From Planctomycetota bacterium (GTDB lineage Bacteria > Planctomycetota > Phycisphaerae > UBA1845 > PWPN01), in assembly GCA_022711465.1 (NCBI GenBank), contig JAKLEZ010000012.1:1-64000 (forward strand): DNA of 64,000 nt, read 5' to 3'. The translations under genes were made by a program, and so were the position numbers. The notes beneath the pieces were generated by a model. The model saw nothing but the letters and a program-made list of their open reading frames with translations. It was not told where the DNA came from and searched no databases. This document shows, in pieces, positions 55,391 through 64,000 of the stretch (position 1 is the stretch's first letter; each line of letters opens with the position of its first letter).

Positions 55391-56635
55391 ATGAGCACCA
55401 CCATCAGACCCATTCCGGAGCCAAGGCTGACCGCGGCGATCCTCGTTGTCGCGGTGTTGACGGCGGCTGCTGGCATGCGAGGCGAAGTGGGAAGGCCGAG
55501 TTCCGCGCCGGCGTCTGCGCCGGCCGCGGGCGGCGCGAAAGCCCTGACTCCCGTCCCGATGGACGACACCCGGCTTTTGCTGGCGCCGTACGCCTGGAAA
55601 CGGACGGGGGCTGGCCGGGGGGCTCGGGTGGAGGCGGGCATGCCCGGGGCTTACGTCAAAGCGGCCTTTCGGGGAAGCGCGGTGGTGGGTTTGCTCGTGG
55701 ATGGCACGGCCAACGACGGTTGCCCGCCGACCGCGATGCCGGTCATTGACGTCTCGCTGGACTTCGGCGAGTTCAAGTCCGTCCAGCTCGCGAGGACGGG
55801 CATGGTGTACGCCCTGCCGCTGGCCGACGGCTTGGATGCCACCCGAGAGCATCGTCTCGAGGTTCACTTCCGCTCCGCCGGTCTGAGTCCCGACCGCTGG
55901 CGGGCCTCGACGGTCCATCTGCGTCTAGCCGGGCTTGAGCTTGACACCGGCGGCTCACTGGTCTTCTGCCCGCCGCGGTCCAGGAGGGCGATCGGTTTCG
56001 GCGATTCGATCACCGAAGGCGTGTGCTCGGAAGGCCTGTGTTCCTATTACTCCAACCTGCTGATGCACAATGCCCGGGTGACGTGGTTTCCGCTGGTTTG
56101 CGCGGCCCTGGACTGTGAATACGGCCAGCTTGGAACGGGCGGTCAGGGAATGGTCAGGACGCTGGAGATACCGCCGCTGCCGCAGACCTGGGATCGTTAC
56201 GATCCGGGGACATCGCGGCTTGCGGACGGGTTGCTGACGCCCGAACCGGACTATGTCTTCTGCGCCATGGGTACCAATGACCACCAGAAAGAAGGCAGCA
56301 GTCTCACGTTGCTGCCCATCAAGGACGCATACGCACGGTGGCTGGTGGCCATGCGCAAGGCCTGCCCACACGCTGCGGTCTTCTGTGTCGTTCCTCCGCT
56401 CGGCTGGCATGCTGAGACGATTGCCGAGGTGGTGGCCGACCGCAACAGGAGTGGTGACCAGCGGGTCTTCCTGATCGACACCGTGCTGCTGAGGGACAGG
56501 TTCAGCGCTCGGGGTGCCACGCAGCTGGCGCCGGATGGCGTGCATCCCTCGGTTTACGGGAACGCGATGCTCGGAGCCCTGATCGCCGGCGAGGTGCAGA
56601 GAGCGACAGAACCTTTACGAACTATTAAAAGGTAA
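55391..56635 (+). CDS. Secreted SGNH/GDSL-family esterase
   Basis: A 414-residue protein with a hydrophobic signal-like N-terminus (AAILVVAVLTAAAG) and a Ser/Ala/Pro linker. A beta-sandwich module (about 60-190) precedes the SGNH fold: GFGDSITEG (catalytic Ser near 204), GMGTND-like CAMGTNDHQ (Asn near 293) and PDGVHPSVYGN (Asp and His near 381). This two-domain plan resembles CE2-type acetyl xylan esterases. A role in deacetylating polysaccharide is likely, but the substrate is unproven. Confidence 0.85.
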   Translation: MSTTIRPIPEPRLTAAILVVAVLTAAAGMRGEVGRPSSAPASAPAAGGAKALTPVPMDDTRLLLAPYAWKRTGAGRGARVEAGMPGAYVKAAFRGSAVVGLLVDGTANDGCPPTAMPVIDVSLDFGEFKSVQLARTGMVYALPLADGLDATREHRLEVHFRSAGLSPDRWRASTVHLRLAGLELDTGGSLVFCPPRSRRAIGFGDSITEGVCSEGLCSYYSNLLMHNARVTWFPLVCAALDCEYGQLGTGGQGMVRTLEIPPLPQTWDRYDPGTSRLADGLLTPEPDYVFCAMGTNDHQKEGSSLTLLPIKDAYARWLVAMRKACPHAAVFCVVPPLGWHAETIAEVVADRNRSGDQRVFLIDTVLLRDRFSARGATQLAPDGVHPSVYGNAMLGALIAGEVQRATEPLRTIKR

Positions 56636-56652
56636 ATGTGCTTTGGGGAGCG

Positions 56653-56679
56653 GCGAAACCGGTCGCCTGGCGGTTTCGC
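56653..56679. terminator. Perfect hairpin between convergent genes
   Basis: GCGAAACCG (56653-56661) and CGGTTTCGC (56671-56679) form nine pairs around a nine-base loop. It sits between the SGNH esterase gene and the convergent CotH gene and can fold on both strands, without a T run. Confidence 0.5.
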
Positions 56680-56722
56680 ACCCGCTTCTGACCTTCGCAG
56701 AGGCCGTTGCCAGCGGAGGCGG

Positions 56723-59700
56723 TCATTCTCCGACCGTGATGCTGGCCGACACGGTCCCGTCGGTTCTGACCAGTCGCACGATCTCGCCCGGGGCGATGTG
56801 GTTGTCGTAGTTGCCCTGGATGAGCCGCCCCTCGCCGCCCCTGGGGCTTGTGGTCCGGGCCCGGAAGACGGATGCCCGGGGCGTGGCGTAGAGGGATTTA
56901 CCCGACAGAACCACCGTTCCCGGGTGGAAGGTGTGCTTGGTCTCGAACTCCTGTTCGGTTTCGTCGTAGACCTGGAGCAGCCAGCCGGAGATATCCACGG
57001 CGTAGGTATTGGCGTTGACCAGTTCGATGTATTCCTCGTCCTGTTTGCCCGAGGTCGGGCTGTGTTCGATCGTGCCGAAGGTGATGCTCGGATCCGGCGG
57101 CTGGGCGGCCGGGATGAGGCCGTCGCCGGTCGGGCCGTGGGTGTTGTACAGGTGGGTTCGGCGGACGGCCAGGTACTGGTTTTTGAGGATGCCGATTGCG
57201 GTGGCGAAGTCCTGATCGGTTCCGTAGGTTTTACCCGCAAGTGCCCACGCCGCGCGGTCGAGGAGCACATCGGTCTGCATCTGGGACACGAGTTCGTTGA
57301 TGCGGTTCTCGTACTTGAGTTCGGCGGCGGGGGTGCCCGGCGGCTGGAGCTGGGCGTCCATGACCGTCCGCAACCGCCGCAGGTACATTTGCCGGATGGC
57401 CGGCGTATCGCTCAGGGCATCGATGAGGCGATTCCAGAGGTTGTCGACCTTCTGGTGGTCGGAATCGCCGAAGAGCGGGTGGCTGAACGGGTCGTTGGCC
57501 GCCCAGATGCCGTCGCTGAGCACGCCGCCGCCGGCACCGTAGTTTCGTCCGAAGGTAAGGTCCTTGTCCCAGGGAAGGAATCGCCATTCACCGGTGTCGT
57601 TGGTATCGCGGTACATGTAGTAGTTCTTCTGGACGTGATCGTTGTCGTGGATCAGGGTTGTCGCGGCCCAGTAGTTGATGCACGCGGGGATATCGACATT
57701 ATCGAAGAGGTAGTTAACTCTAGAGGTTCCGGTCAGCTGGATGCCGGCGACCAGGGCCTGGATATCGGCCCAGTTCTCGGTTTCGCGGGTTTTCTTTTCC
57801 GCGACGCCGGAATCGGCAACTTCCAGCTGACTGGTCATCTTGTACAGGGCGCCTTCGGGATCGAGGTTCTGGCGGGTCAGGAATTCCTCCTCGGGCTCCT
57901 CGACGAAGACGGCCACGCTGTAGAACTGGCCGTTCCGCTGGACGCGCATGGGGAAGCTGATACAGCCCACCGCCCCGGCATCGCGATAGGTTTCCCAGGA
58001 GAGGACCTGGCGGATATACGCCTTGTCGCTGAAGGTGCTGTTGAGGTTGAATTCGTCGACGCCGGCCTGGTCGAGGGCGTAGAAGAACTTGTCGCCGGAG
58101 TTGAACTTGAATTTCAGGTTTTTCTTGGTCCAGCCCTCGGAGGTCATTCCGCGGAGGTGTATTTCGATGTTGTCGTAGAATCGGCCGAGGAAGAAGGCCG
58201 ATGCCCGGGTGCCGTTGTTGGTCTCGGCCGCCGCGGTGTTCTGAGCGAACCACTGGAGGACAGGGATCTGGCTGGTCACGGCCGGGTCGTTGACCACGGT
58301 TCCGAGGTACTGGGCCGAATTGGTGGGGCTGTCGTAGAGTGGCCACCGTGAGGTTTGGCCGTGGTCGTCGGCGGCGAGGAAGTACCAGCGGACCATCTGG
58401 CCTGGGGTGGACAGGCTGGCCGGGATGGTCGCCCCGTAGACGCCGTCCCCGGCGAGGCCGTCGCCGTGGGCGCCGTCGTCGAGCATGGTCAGGGAGGTTT
58501 CGGTGCCGTACATGACGCGGTAGTACATGGTTACGGAAGCCACGGGGTTCAGGTACTCGGAGGCTCCGACGGTGATGGTGAGATCGTCGGGATCGTTGGG
58601 CAGTGCCGGCGAGCATTGGGGATCGGTGAGGGTCGGACCCATGTTTCCGGCTCCGGAGCCGTTGGCGTCACCCGGCGAAGGGCTGGTGAAGTAGCGCTCG
58701 ACTCGGGGCTGGGTGAGGCCGGAGCGGGTGGCGTACAGTTCGGGCAGGATCAGGAAGTCCGTGCTACCTGTGCCGTTGTTGAGGCCGTGTACGGCGAGGA
58801 TGTTCTGACCTGGGAGCAGGGCTCCGAGTTTGGTGGACACATCGTAGATCACGGGCGTCAGGGCCTGGTAGTCCGGATGATCGGTGGTCGCCTTGGAGTT
58901 CCAGGCCGGGGTGGTGGGGGCGTTGGCTTTGGCCAGGAACTCGCCGTTCAGGTAGGCCACGAAGCCGTCGTCATAGCGCATGTAGAGGAGGAGCTTGTTG
59001 TAGGTGGTCGGTTCGTCCACGGTGAACGGGATACGGATGAGGACGGAGTTGTTCGAGGCCATGGCCGTATCCACGTCAAGCCCGATCAGGTTCTCAAAGC
59101 CCTCCGTTCGTTCGTATCCGACAGCCAGGTTACCGGTCAGCCAGGAGGAATCATTGAAGGTGGGCAGGAGCCAGCCGGTCGGCAAGGGGGCGTTGCTCAA
59201 AACGGCGGCGCGGCAGGGGGAAGTCGAGGCAACCAGGGTGTCTGTTGATCCCATGGCCACGCCGTAGGACACATCGCCGGTTTGGACCGGATAGGTAGGG
59301 GTGTACTCTGACACCACGGTCAGGCCGTCCGACTTGACCAGGGCGAGGTACTCGCCGCCGGCCTCGAGTCTGAAGTTGGTGTGCAGTGGCTGGCCTGGGA
59401 CGGCGCGGTTTTTCTCGGTGGCCCAGACGATGAGGTAATCGCCGGACTCGATGCTGACGTCGGGGAATTTCCATTTGGTCAGATTGCTGCTCTTATCAGT
59501 GAGATACCAGCCGTTCAGGCTGACGGAGGTGCTGGTGGGATTGTAGATCTCGAGCCAGTCCAGGTAGTCGCCGTCTTCGTCCGCCAGGGTTGCGCCGTTG
59601 GAGGCCATGAACTCGGTGATGATCAGATTGACAGGGGCAACCGGACGTCCGAGACAGGTTTGGAACAGGCCGAAGTCAAGCTGATCGACGTCGCCGTCGC

Positions 59701-59926
59701 CGTCCTGGTCAAATAGTTGACAGCCGGGCGCATAGGGCAAGCTGGGACCGCTCACACAGGTCACGAAAGCGAGGGTGTCGACCTCGTCGATGATGAAATT
59801 GGCGTCGGTATCGCAAGACGAGCACGAACCTGCTGTCGCTGGCGCGGGTGCCACCAGCGCGCTTGCGACGACCAGTGCGGCCCAAATGAACCCACTCCCG
59901 CCCCCGAAGACGCTCCGCGACTCCAT
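56723..59926 (-). CDS. Secreted dockerin-like / lamin-tail / CotH-kinase-domain protein
   Basis: A 1067-residue protein with a signal peptide (FIWAALVVASALVAPAPATA). A dockerin-like pair of EF loops (DTDANFIIDEVDTL near 40 and DQDGDGDVDQLDF near 75) is followed by a lamin-tail domain (NLIITEFMASNG and YLDWLEIYNP, about 100-200). Beta regions follow, and a CotH-type protein-kinase-like domain (about 560-880: KKNLKFKFNSGDKFF, HDNDHVQKNYYMY, WRFLPWDKDLTFG). A second lamin-tail domain ends the protein (about 950-1067). ATG 59926 has GGAGG 8 bases upstream. CotH proteins can be atypical kinases. Confidence 0.85.
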   Translation of the reverse strand: MESRSVFGGGSGFIWAALVVASALVAPAPATAGSCSSCDTDANFIIDEVDTLAFVTCVSGPSLPYAPGCQLFDQDGDGDVDQLDFGLFQTCLGRPVAPVNLIITEFMASNGATLADEDGDYLDWLEIYNPTSTSVSLNGWYLTDKSSNLTKWKFPDVSIESGDYLIVWATEKNRAVPGQPLHTNFRLEAGGEYLALVKSDGLTVVSEYTPTYPVQTGDVSYGVAMGSTDTLVASTSPCRAAVLSNAPLPTGWLLPTFNDSSWLTGNLAVGYERTEGFENLIGLDVDTAMASNNSVLIRIPFTVDEPTTYNKLLLYMRYDDGFVAYLNGEFLAKANAPTTPAWNSKATTDHPDYQALTPVIYDVSTKLGALLPGQNILAVHGLNNGTGSTDFLILPELYATRSGLTQPRVERYFTSPSPGDANGSGAGNMGPTLTDPQCSPALPNDPDDLTITVGASEYLNPVASVTMYYRVMYGTETSLTMLDDGAHGDGLAGDGVYGATIPASLSTPGQMVRWYFLAADDHGQTSRWPLYDSPTNSAQYLGTVVNDPAVTSQIPVLQWFAQNTAAAETNNGTRASAFFLGRFYDNIEIHLRGMTSEGWTKKNLKFKFNSGDKFFYALDQAGVDEFNLNSTFSDKAYIRQVLSWETYRDAGAVGCISFPMRVQRNGQFYSVAVFVEEPEEEFLTRQNLDPEGALYKMTSQLEVADSGVAEKKTRETENWADIQALVAGIQLTGTSRVNYLFDNVDIPACINYWAATTLIHDNDHVQKNYYMYRDTNDTGEWRFLPWDKDLTFGRNYGAGGGVLSDGIWAANDPFSHPLFGDSDHQKVDNLWNRLIDALSDTPAIRQMYLRRLRTVMDAQLQPPGTPAAELKYENRINELVSQMQTDVLLDRAAWALAGKTYGTDQDFATAIGILKNQYLAVRRTHLYNTHGPTGDGLIPAAQPPDPSITFGTIEHSPTSGKQDEEYIELVNANTYAVDISGWLLQVYDETEQEFETKHTFHPGTVVLSGKSLYATPRASVFRARTTSPRGGEGRLIQGNYDNHIAPGEIVRLVRTDGTVSASITVGE

Positions 59927-60275
59927 CTTCTGACCTCCGCGACGTAATCCTGCGACGCTCGCCAGGGCGACCATTCCCCTCGGCGTACCCTCGTCCCCCT
60001 GGCTCCGCTTGGGCACAGAGCCTCGCCCGGTGCCATTGTACCGCGCCGCCCCTGTGTTGCGCCTACCCCAGACCAAGATTCTTTCGGTTCTGAGGCTGGG
60101 GGGTCGTTCTTTTTTCGGACCTGGGTTGGTTGGATGGGCCCTTTGCAGGCGTTTTTCGTGTTTCTGGACCTTGCGGGGGGCTCTTCCGGGTTCGCGATCC
60201 GGCGGCGGGGTGATCGGTCTGGGGGCGCTAGTCTCCCTTGGGGGCGAGGGTGAGGTCTCCGAGCGTACAGCGCCG
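59927..60275. other. Intergenic stretch upstream of the CotH gene
   Basis: About 350 bases before the dispersed repeat. It is unusually rich in T and G on the + strand in 60060-60260. No gene or promoter with good boxes was recognised; the CotH promoter must lie in this stretch. Confidence 0.45.
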
Positions 60276-60429
60276 GCGCCAAACGAAGCCAATTGAGTGG
60301 TTGGCGGTCGGCAGTCAGCCAGCTGTCGGCCAGAGAGGCGGGCGGGGGAAGCCATCGGGATTTCAAAGAGCAGGGAGGCGAACCACAGGGATCGTCCTCC
60401 ATACTCATATCACTTGTCCCGTCCCGGAC
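60276..60429. repeat. Dispersed repeat, copy 2, element A
   Basis: Matches 1615-1810. Both copies begin GCGCCAAACGAAGCCAATTG and end in TCATATCAC/TATATCAC plus TTGTCCCGTCCCGGAC or CTGTCCCGTCCCGGAC. This copy is about 40 bases shorter in its middle tract and has lost one pair at the terminal palindrome. It lies in an intergenic region, unlike copy 1. Confidence 0.8.
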
Positions 60430-60748
60430 CCGGAGAACCAGTCAGCGGTCACCCATTAGCCCCCACGTTGTCAAGCGAGAAGGCTCCCTAGGCGAACCGG
60501 CCCTCCTTCGAACGAACGCCTGATGTCGCCGATCGCGGCCGGTGTCCGTGATACGCGCCCCCCTCTCGTCACGCTGGCTTTTGCGCCCGGCAGGCACGCA
60601 CCAGTCAGCGATCAAAGGGCGGGGGCGGGGGACAAAGGCGGGCGACTTGGGTGGGTGAACGAGATACGTCCTTGTTTCGATCACCCGTTCTCGTTCCAAT
60701 CACTCCGCCCACGCAAGCGGAAGAGCGGCGGTTCAGCGGAGCAGACGC

Positions 60749-60777
60749 GTTCCCAACAAACGGACCTGTCCCGTTTT
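60749..60777. repeat. Dispersed repeat, copy 2, element B
   Basis: GTTCCCAACAAACGGACCTG and following bases match 1856-1884 with one mismatch. It is followed by a 12-base tandem duplication, CCGTTTTCTATG, separated by two bases. It ends just before the 3' end of the URO-D-family gene. Confidence 0.75.
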
Positions 60778-60791
60778 CTATGCCCCGTTTT

Positions 60792-61964
60792 CTATGCGTC
60801 GTAGAAGCCGAACTCGCAGGCGGCGTCGAACATGGCGACGATGTTCTGCGGGGGTACGCCGGCCTGGATGTTGTGGACGTTGTTAAAGACGTAGCCGCCG
60901 CCGGGCTTGAAGACCTCGAGGTTGGCGCGGACGTGTTCGCGGATGACGGCCGGACTGGCCGACGGAAGGACATGCTGGGCGTCGATGCCGCCGCCCCAGA
61001 AGGTGATCTGCCGGCCGAACTGCTGCTTGAGGGCCGCGGGGTCCATGCCCGGGATGCCGATCTGGACGGGATTGAGGATATCGACGCCGTTGTCGATCAA
61101 ATCGGGGATGTAGGTCGCGCAGGATCCACAGGTGTGGTACCAGATCTTAGCGGGAGTCAAGGACTTGATATGTTGAACGAGGGCCTTCTGACGGGGCTTG
61201 ACCAGACGGCGGTAGATCTTGGGATTGAACAGGGGGCCGCGCTGACCGGTGAGGTCGTCGCCGACCATGACCACGTCGACCAGGTCGCCGACCTCGCGCA
61301 TGAAGCCGGTGTAAAAGTCCGTCCAGTAGGCGAGGACTCTATCGAGGAGGCGTTCGCAGAATGTCTCGTTTTCGAGCAGATCCATGAACCAGCGTTCCAG
61401 GCCGCGCATGTACCAGCAGTGCTCATAGATGACGCCGCCGATGCCGGTGCAGAGGGCGTACTGGGTTTCCTTGCGCATTCTCAGGGCTTGATCGCGGACG
61501 CCGGCGAAGCGTGTGGGGTCCTTGCCGTTGGGGAAGGGGTAGTGATCGAGGTCGGCCGCGCTGGCGTCGGCCAGCGGGTGGAGGGAGACGTCCATGTACA
61601 GGGGCTGGTCGTCGGGCATGGACCAGACGACGCCCCACTCGCTCTTGAGATCGTGCCAGAGGCGACCGCCGCGTTCATTGAGCTTGATTTCGCCCTTGAA
61701 GCCAGCCGGTTTGCGGGCGGTGATATAACGGGTGTCGACGTGGAAGCGCTGGAGCAGCTGCTCGCACGGTTTGGCCAGTTGCTGGACTGGATCCTGGATG
61801 ACGATCTCATCCTGCCAGCCCAGCAAGTCGAGCAAGGATTGGTAGGCGCGTTGATGGATTCCGGTCTGGAACCCGCCGAGATCGACAGGGACACGATCGG
61901 GGATCCGGTGATTGACCGCCGCCAGCAGACGCTCACGCGAAGTCATTGTTTCTTGCTTGCTCAT
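60792..61964 (-). CDS. Uroporphyrinogen decarboxylase-family protein
   Basis: A 390-residue URO-D-fold protein. TSRERLLAAVNHRIPDRVPV is the opening (residues 8-27), with GGGIDAQHVLP near 320, KIWYHTCGSCATYIPDLID near 270 and PVQIGIPGMDP near 300. The Cys/His pattern CGSC suggests a metal- or corrinoid-linked role like MtaA rather than HemE. It is distinct from the shorter paralogue at 48.4 kb. The start has no clear ribosome site; ATG 61946 is an alternative. Confidence 0.78.
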   Translation of the reverse strand: MSKQETMTSRERLLAAVNHRIPDRVPVDLGGFQTGIHQRAYQSLLDLLGWQDEIVIQDPVQQLAKPCEQLLQRFHVDTRYITARKPAGFKGEIKLNERGGRLWHDLKSEWGVVWSMPDDQPLYMDVSLHPLADASAADLDHYPFPNGKDPTRFAGVRDQALRMRKETQYALCTGIGGVIYEHCWYMRGLERWFMDLLENETFCERLLDRVLAYWTDFYTGFMREVGDLVDVVMVGDDLTGQRGPLFNPKIYRRLVKPRQKALVQHIKSLTPAKIWYHTCGSCATYIPDLIDNGVDILNPVQIGIPGMDPAALKQQFGRQITFWGGGIDAQHVLPSASPAVIREHVRANLEVFKPGGGYVFNNVHNIQAGVPPQNIVAMFDAACEFGFYDA

Positions 61965-62058
61965 GGAGGCAAATGATAGCGTGGTGTGGCCAAAGGTAAA
62001 ATGGCTCGGCAGCGGCTTGGCAGGCGAGTCGGCGGAACCGGCTGTTCTACCTGTTGGC

Positions 62059-63234
62059 TCAGGCTGGCGGGTTCTTGGCGAACCGGGCGTGGAGGGCGGT
62101 CTGGACAGCGACGGCCACCATCACGATGGCTGCGATGACGAGGTAGGAGGATGACGGGCTCTGGAGATCGGCGACCAGGCCGCCGAGCGCCGGGCCGGCG
62201 ATGCCGGTGAGGCCGACCATGGCCTCGTTGATGGAGACGTATCGGGCACTGTATTCGGGGTGGACCAGGGAATGGAAGACCAGGTAGAAGTACATAGAGC
62301 CGGTGTAGAGGCCGAGACAGGCCGCCGCCACGAAGAAGGTGGCTGAGGTGTCGGCGAGGGCGAAGAGGGCAAGAGCGACCGTGCCGGCGGCGCCGATCGC
62401 GAGGATCGGCCACGGGCGGTACATCCACCATCGGCCACAGGCAAGGCTGATCCCCATCAGGCCCTGGGAGGCGCTGAGGGCGGCCATGGTGAGTCCCTGC
62501 GTTGATTTCGAGAGTTGCAGGTCGGCGCCGGTGGTCGGGAAGACGCCGCGGACCATGGAGACCGCCATACAGCAGACGCCGCCGAAGATCCAGCCCATCC
62601 AGGCGAGATCGGGCATGCGGGCGTAGGGTTCGTTGTGGGTGCCGTTTTCTGGGGGAGTGTTGGCCTGGTGATCGGCGGCTGGATGGACGGCGGCATGGTG
62701 CTTGACCAGCCAGACGCCGAGGGCGACGACGATCACGACCGCAGCGTTGAGCAGGTGGCAGGGGTACCAACCGAGCCGGTCCCACAGGAAGCCGGCGGAG
62801 AACGGGCCGAGGGCGTAGCCGATGCTCCAGGACAGGGTGTAGAGTCCGACTGATTGGGTGATCGGGCGTTGGCGGCCCTCGCCGACGACCTTCATGAAGA
62901 CCTGGAACGGCGTCCAGAACAAGCCCATGGTCACGCCGAGCAGACCGATGAGCAGGTACATACCCAGGAGGCCGGAGCAGCGGGCAAGAAAGGCGGATTG
63001 GATGGCCGTCGCGAGGCAGGCGGTGATCAAGAGCCAAGCCGCGTTGCGTCGGGTGACCGCCCGGCCGATGGCCAGCGAGGCGAGCATGTAGATGACGGAC
63101 CAGGCGCTGAGCAGGTTAGCGACGGCGGAGGCTTTGGCGCCGTGTTCAGCGGCCCATACGGTAGCCATGAACAAGGCGCTGGACAGGACCATGTCCACGA
63201 TCATCGGAAACAGGAATACGAGTAGGTGGCTCAA
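62059..63234 (-). CDS. MFS transporter
   Basis: A 391-residue protein with about twelve TM segments and a central hydrophilic loop (about residues 190-210, KHHAAVHPAADHQANTPPEN). The N-terminal half holds the GxxxGRxxxRR-like turn IGRAVTRRNA after TM2. The substrate is unknown. It may work with the URO-D protein gene 94 bases downstream in the same direction. Confidence 0.88.
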   Translation of the reverse strand: MSHLLVFLFPMIVDMVLSSALFMATVWAAEHGAKASAVANLLSAWSVIYMLASLAIGRAVTRRNAAWLLITACLATAIQSAFLARCSGLLGMYLLIGLLGVTMGLFWTPFQVFMKVVGEGRQRPITQSVGLYTLSWSIGYALGPFSAGFLWDRLGWYPCHLLNAAVVIVVALGVWLVKHHAAVHPAADHQANTPPENGTHNEPYARMPDLAWMGWIFGGVCCMAVSMVRGVFPTTGADLQLSKSTQGLTMAALSASQGLMGISLACGRWWMYRPWPILAIGAAGTVALALFALADTSATFFVAAACLGLYTGSMYFYLVFHSLVHPEYSARYVSINEAMVGLTGIAGPALGGLVADLQSPSSSYLVIAAIVMVAVAVQTALHARFAKNPPA

Positions 63235-63336
63235 GGGAGTAAAGCAAGAAGCTGAAACGCCTGGTTCGGGCTCTGCCCCAGGCCGCGGCTTACGATTGCG
63301 GCGTTTGGGTGCTTTGAAGTTCTGAGGTTTTCGGGT

Positions 63337-63645
63337 TCACGCTTCCAGGTCCAGGAGTCGGCCTTCGATTTCGTCGCCGGTGGGCTTGTCCTGCGGGGGG
63401 GGCTGCTGTTCCTGGGGCGTGGAGAATGGCCGGCCCTGGCTGCCGGTGCCCTCGGCCTCGGCGTAGACCTGGGTATCGTTGTCGGTTGTCTCAACCGTGG
63501 ACTCCTGCTGGTCGATCGCGTTACTCTGTTTACGTCGAGCGGCCGATTCCTGGGTCCGTTCAGTGTCGCGCACCCGGGACACCTGCTGCTGAGCCAAGTG
63601 GCTCTGCAGGAGGGGGCCGACCAGGTTGGGTGGCAGGGTGGACAC
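63337..63645 (-). CDS. Small hydrophilic protein of unknown function
   Basis: A 102-residue protein beginning MSTLPPNLVGPLLQSHLAQQ, rich in Gln, Glu, Thr and Arg and predicted mostly disordered, with no membrane segment. Its opening resembles small proteins I have seen in other Planctomycetota, but no function is known to me. The last third is a Gln/Pro/Asp run ending EGRLLDLEA. Confidence 0.6.
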   Translation of the reverse strand: MSTLPPNLVGPLLQSHLAQQQVSRVRDTERTQESAARRKQSNAIDQQESTVETTDNDTQVYAEAEGTGSQGRPFSTPQEQQPPPQDKPTGDEIEGRLLDLEA

Positions 63646-63830
63646 GGTTATCTGACTCCATCGGCGAGGTGGTCAGGGTCGGGATGCGCATCCCGTGCCA
63701 TAAACATCGGCCACAGCGTCGAGGATCCTTGACCGCTTCCTCCCTTGCCGGACCCCGTTTGTTGGGGGTAACCTGCCTGGCGAATCTGAGGGGGCATCAT
63801 AAGGCAAGTGTTCACAAGGAGGTAGTCCTC
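63646..63830. other. Short divergent intergenic region
   Basis: About 185 bases with no supported gene. AAGGAGG at 63816-63822 is the ribosome site of the following gene. Confidence 0.45.
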
Positions 63831-64000
63831 ATGGCCAAGCGATTCTGTCTGTCGATGATCACGCCGGTGTCGGTCCTGGCGTTCCTGTACGCGGTTCCAC
63901 CCGTCGGGGTCGCCAGGGAGGAAGGGCAGGTTTTGTCGCCGCCCTTGCGTGTGGACAAGATCCGGCTGCTGATTGTGACCGGGGGGCACGGTTTCGAGCG
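63831..64000 (+). CDS. ThuA-domain protein, N-terminal fragment cut by window edge
   Basis: ATG at 63831, with AAGGAGG 8 bases upstream, opens a signal peptide (MAKRFCLSMITPVSVLAFLY, then APPVGVA-like). The mature part begins with IRLLIVTGGHGFE, the strand-loop that opens ThuA-family (trehalose utilisation, glutamine-amidotransferase-like) domains. The frame runs on past the window end. Only about 56 residues are visible, so the call is tentative. Confidence 0.65.
   Translation, partial: MAKRFCLSMITPVSVLAFLYAVPPVGVAREEGQVLSPPLRVDKIRLLIVTGGHGFE

Noticed and set aside
55271..55918. N-terminal extension of the GH10-like protein
   Set aside because: It overlaps the opposite SGNH gene and is Arg/Gly/His-rich; the signal peptide marks the real start.
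56636..58351. Forward frame opposite the CotH gene
   Set aside because: Val/Gly-rich shadow of the real reverse-strand gene; also no ribosome site.
1..64000. CRISPR arrays, tRNA, rRNA
   Set aside because: No regularly spaced repeat series, tRNA cloverleaf or rRNA-like stretch was seen by eye; a tool such as tRNAscan would be decisive.

Overview
The window is high-GC DNA that most resembles a Planctomycetota genome, probably of the Phycisphaerae-like or deep-branching kind found in metagenome assemblies. The evidence is PEP-CTERM secreted proteins, an ECF sigma factor translationally coupled to a Ser/Thr kinase with TPR repeats, a secreted dockerin/lamin-tail/CotH protein, several URO-D-family proteins, sugar-active secreted enzymes and a REP-associated transposase. 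No rRNA, tRNA, CRISPR array or prophage was recognised. Calls rest on reading translated sequence and motifs; no database search was run.

Layout. 0-2 kb: the start of a RAYT-type transposase cut by the window edge, a PEP-CTERM protein, and a dispersed repeat that runs into the 3' end of a hybrid histidine kinase. 4.3-9.7 kb: a compact operon divergent from that kinase, holding two small WXG100-like helical proteins, a coiled-coil protein with a proline-rich tail, and a 1342-residue membrane-anchored FtsK/SpoIIIE ATPase. This looks like a minimal type VII-secretion-like system and is the most interesting locus here. 9.9-17 kb: a secreted protein of unknown function, a Tat-exported TIM-barrel protein and a large MscS channel. 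17-21.6 kb: L-rhamnose isomerase, a small membrane protein and LutABC, plausibly joining rhamnose breakdown to lactate oxidation. 21.7-33.4 kb: a uronate-isomerase-like amidohydrolase, threonine aldolase, IspH, a PlsC/Cmk pair, the kinase/sigma pair and MiaB. 33.4-35.5 kb: a PEP-CTERM protein that is two tandem paralogues fused in one frame, with a recognisable promoter and terminator. 35.6-49.4 kb: mostly housekeeping genes (ribosomal protein S1, GspE/PilB ATPase, topoisomerase I, a PpiD-like chaperone, nucleoside diphosphate kinase). 49.8-60 kb: secreted proteins, including a GH106-like rhamnosidase candidate, a GH10-like protein, an SGNH esterase and a CotH/lamin-tail protein. 60-64 kb: a second copy of the dispersed repeat, a URO-D-family protein, an MFS transporter, a small hydrophilic protein and the start of a ThuA-domain protein.

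How the genes may work together. The rhamnosidase-like enzyme, rhamnose isomerase and LutABC point to use of rhamnose-rich polysaccharide, with lactate as an intermediate; the aldolase and dehydrogenase steps are not in the window. The ATPase/WXG operon has its own promoter and faces a sensor kinase, but no effector or other secretion component is visible next to it. PEP-CTERM proteins are present but no exosortase gene is, so that machinery must lie elsewhere.
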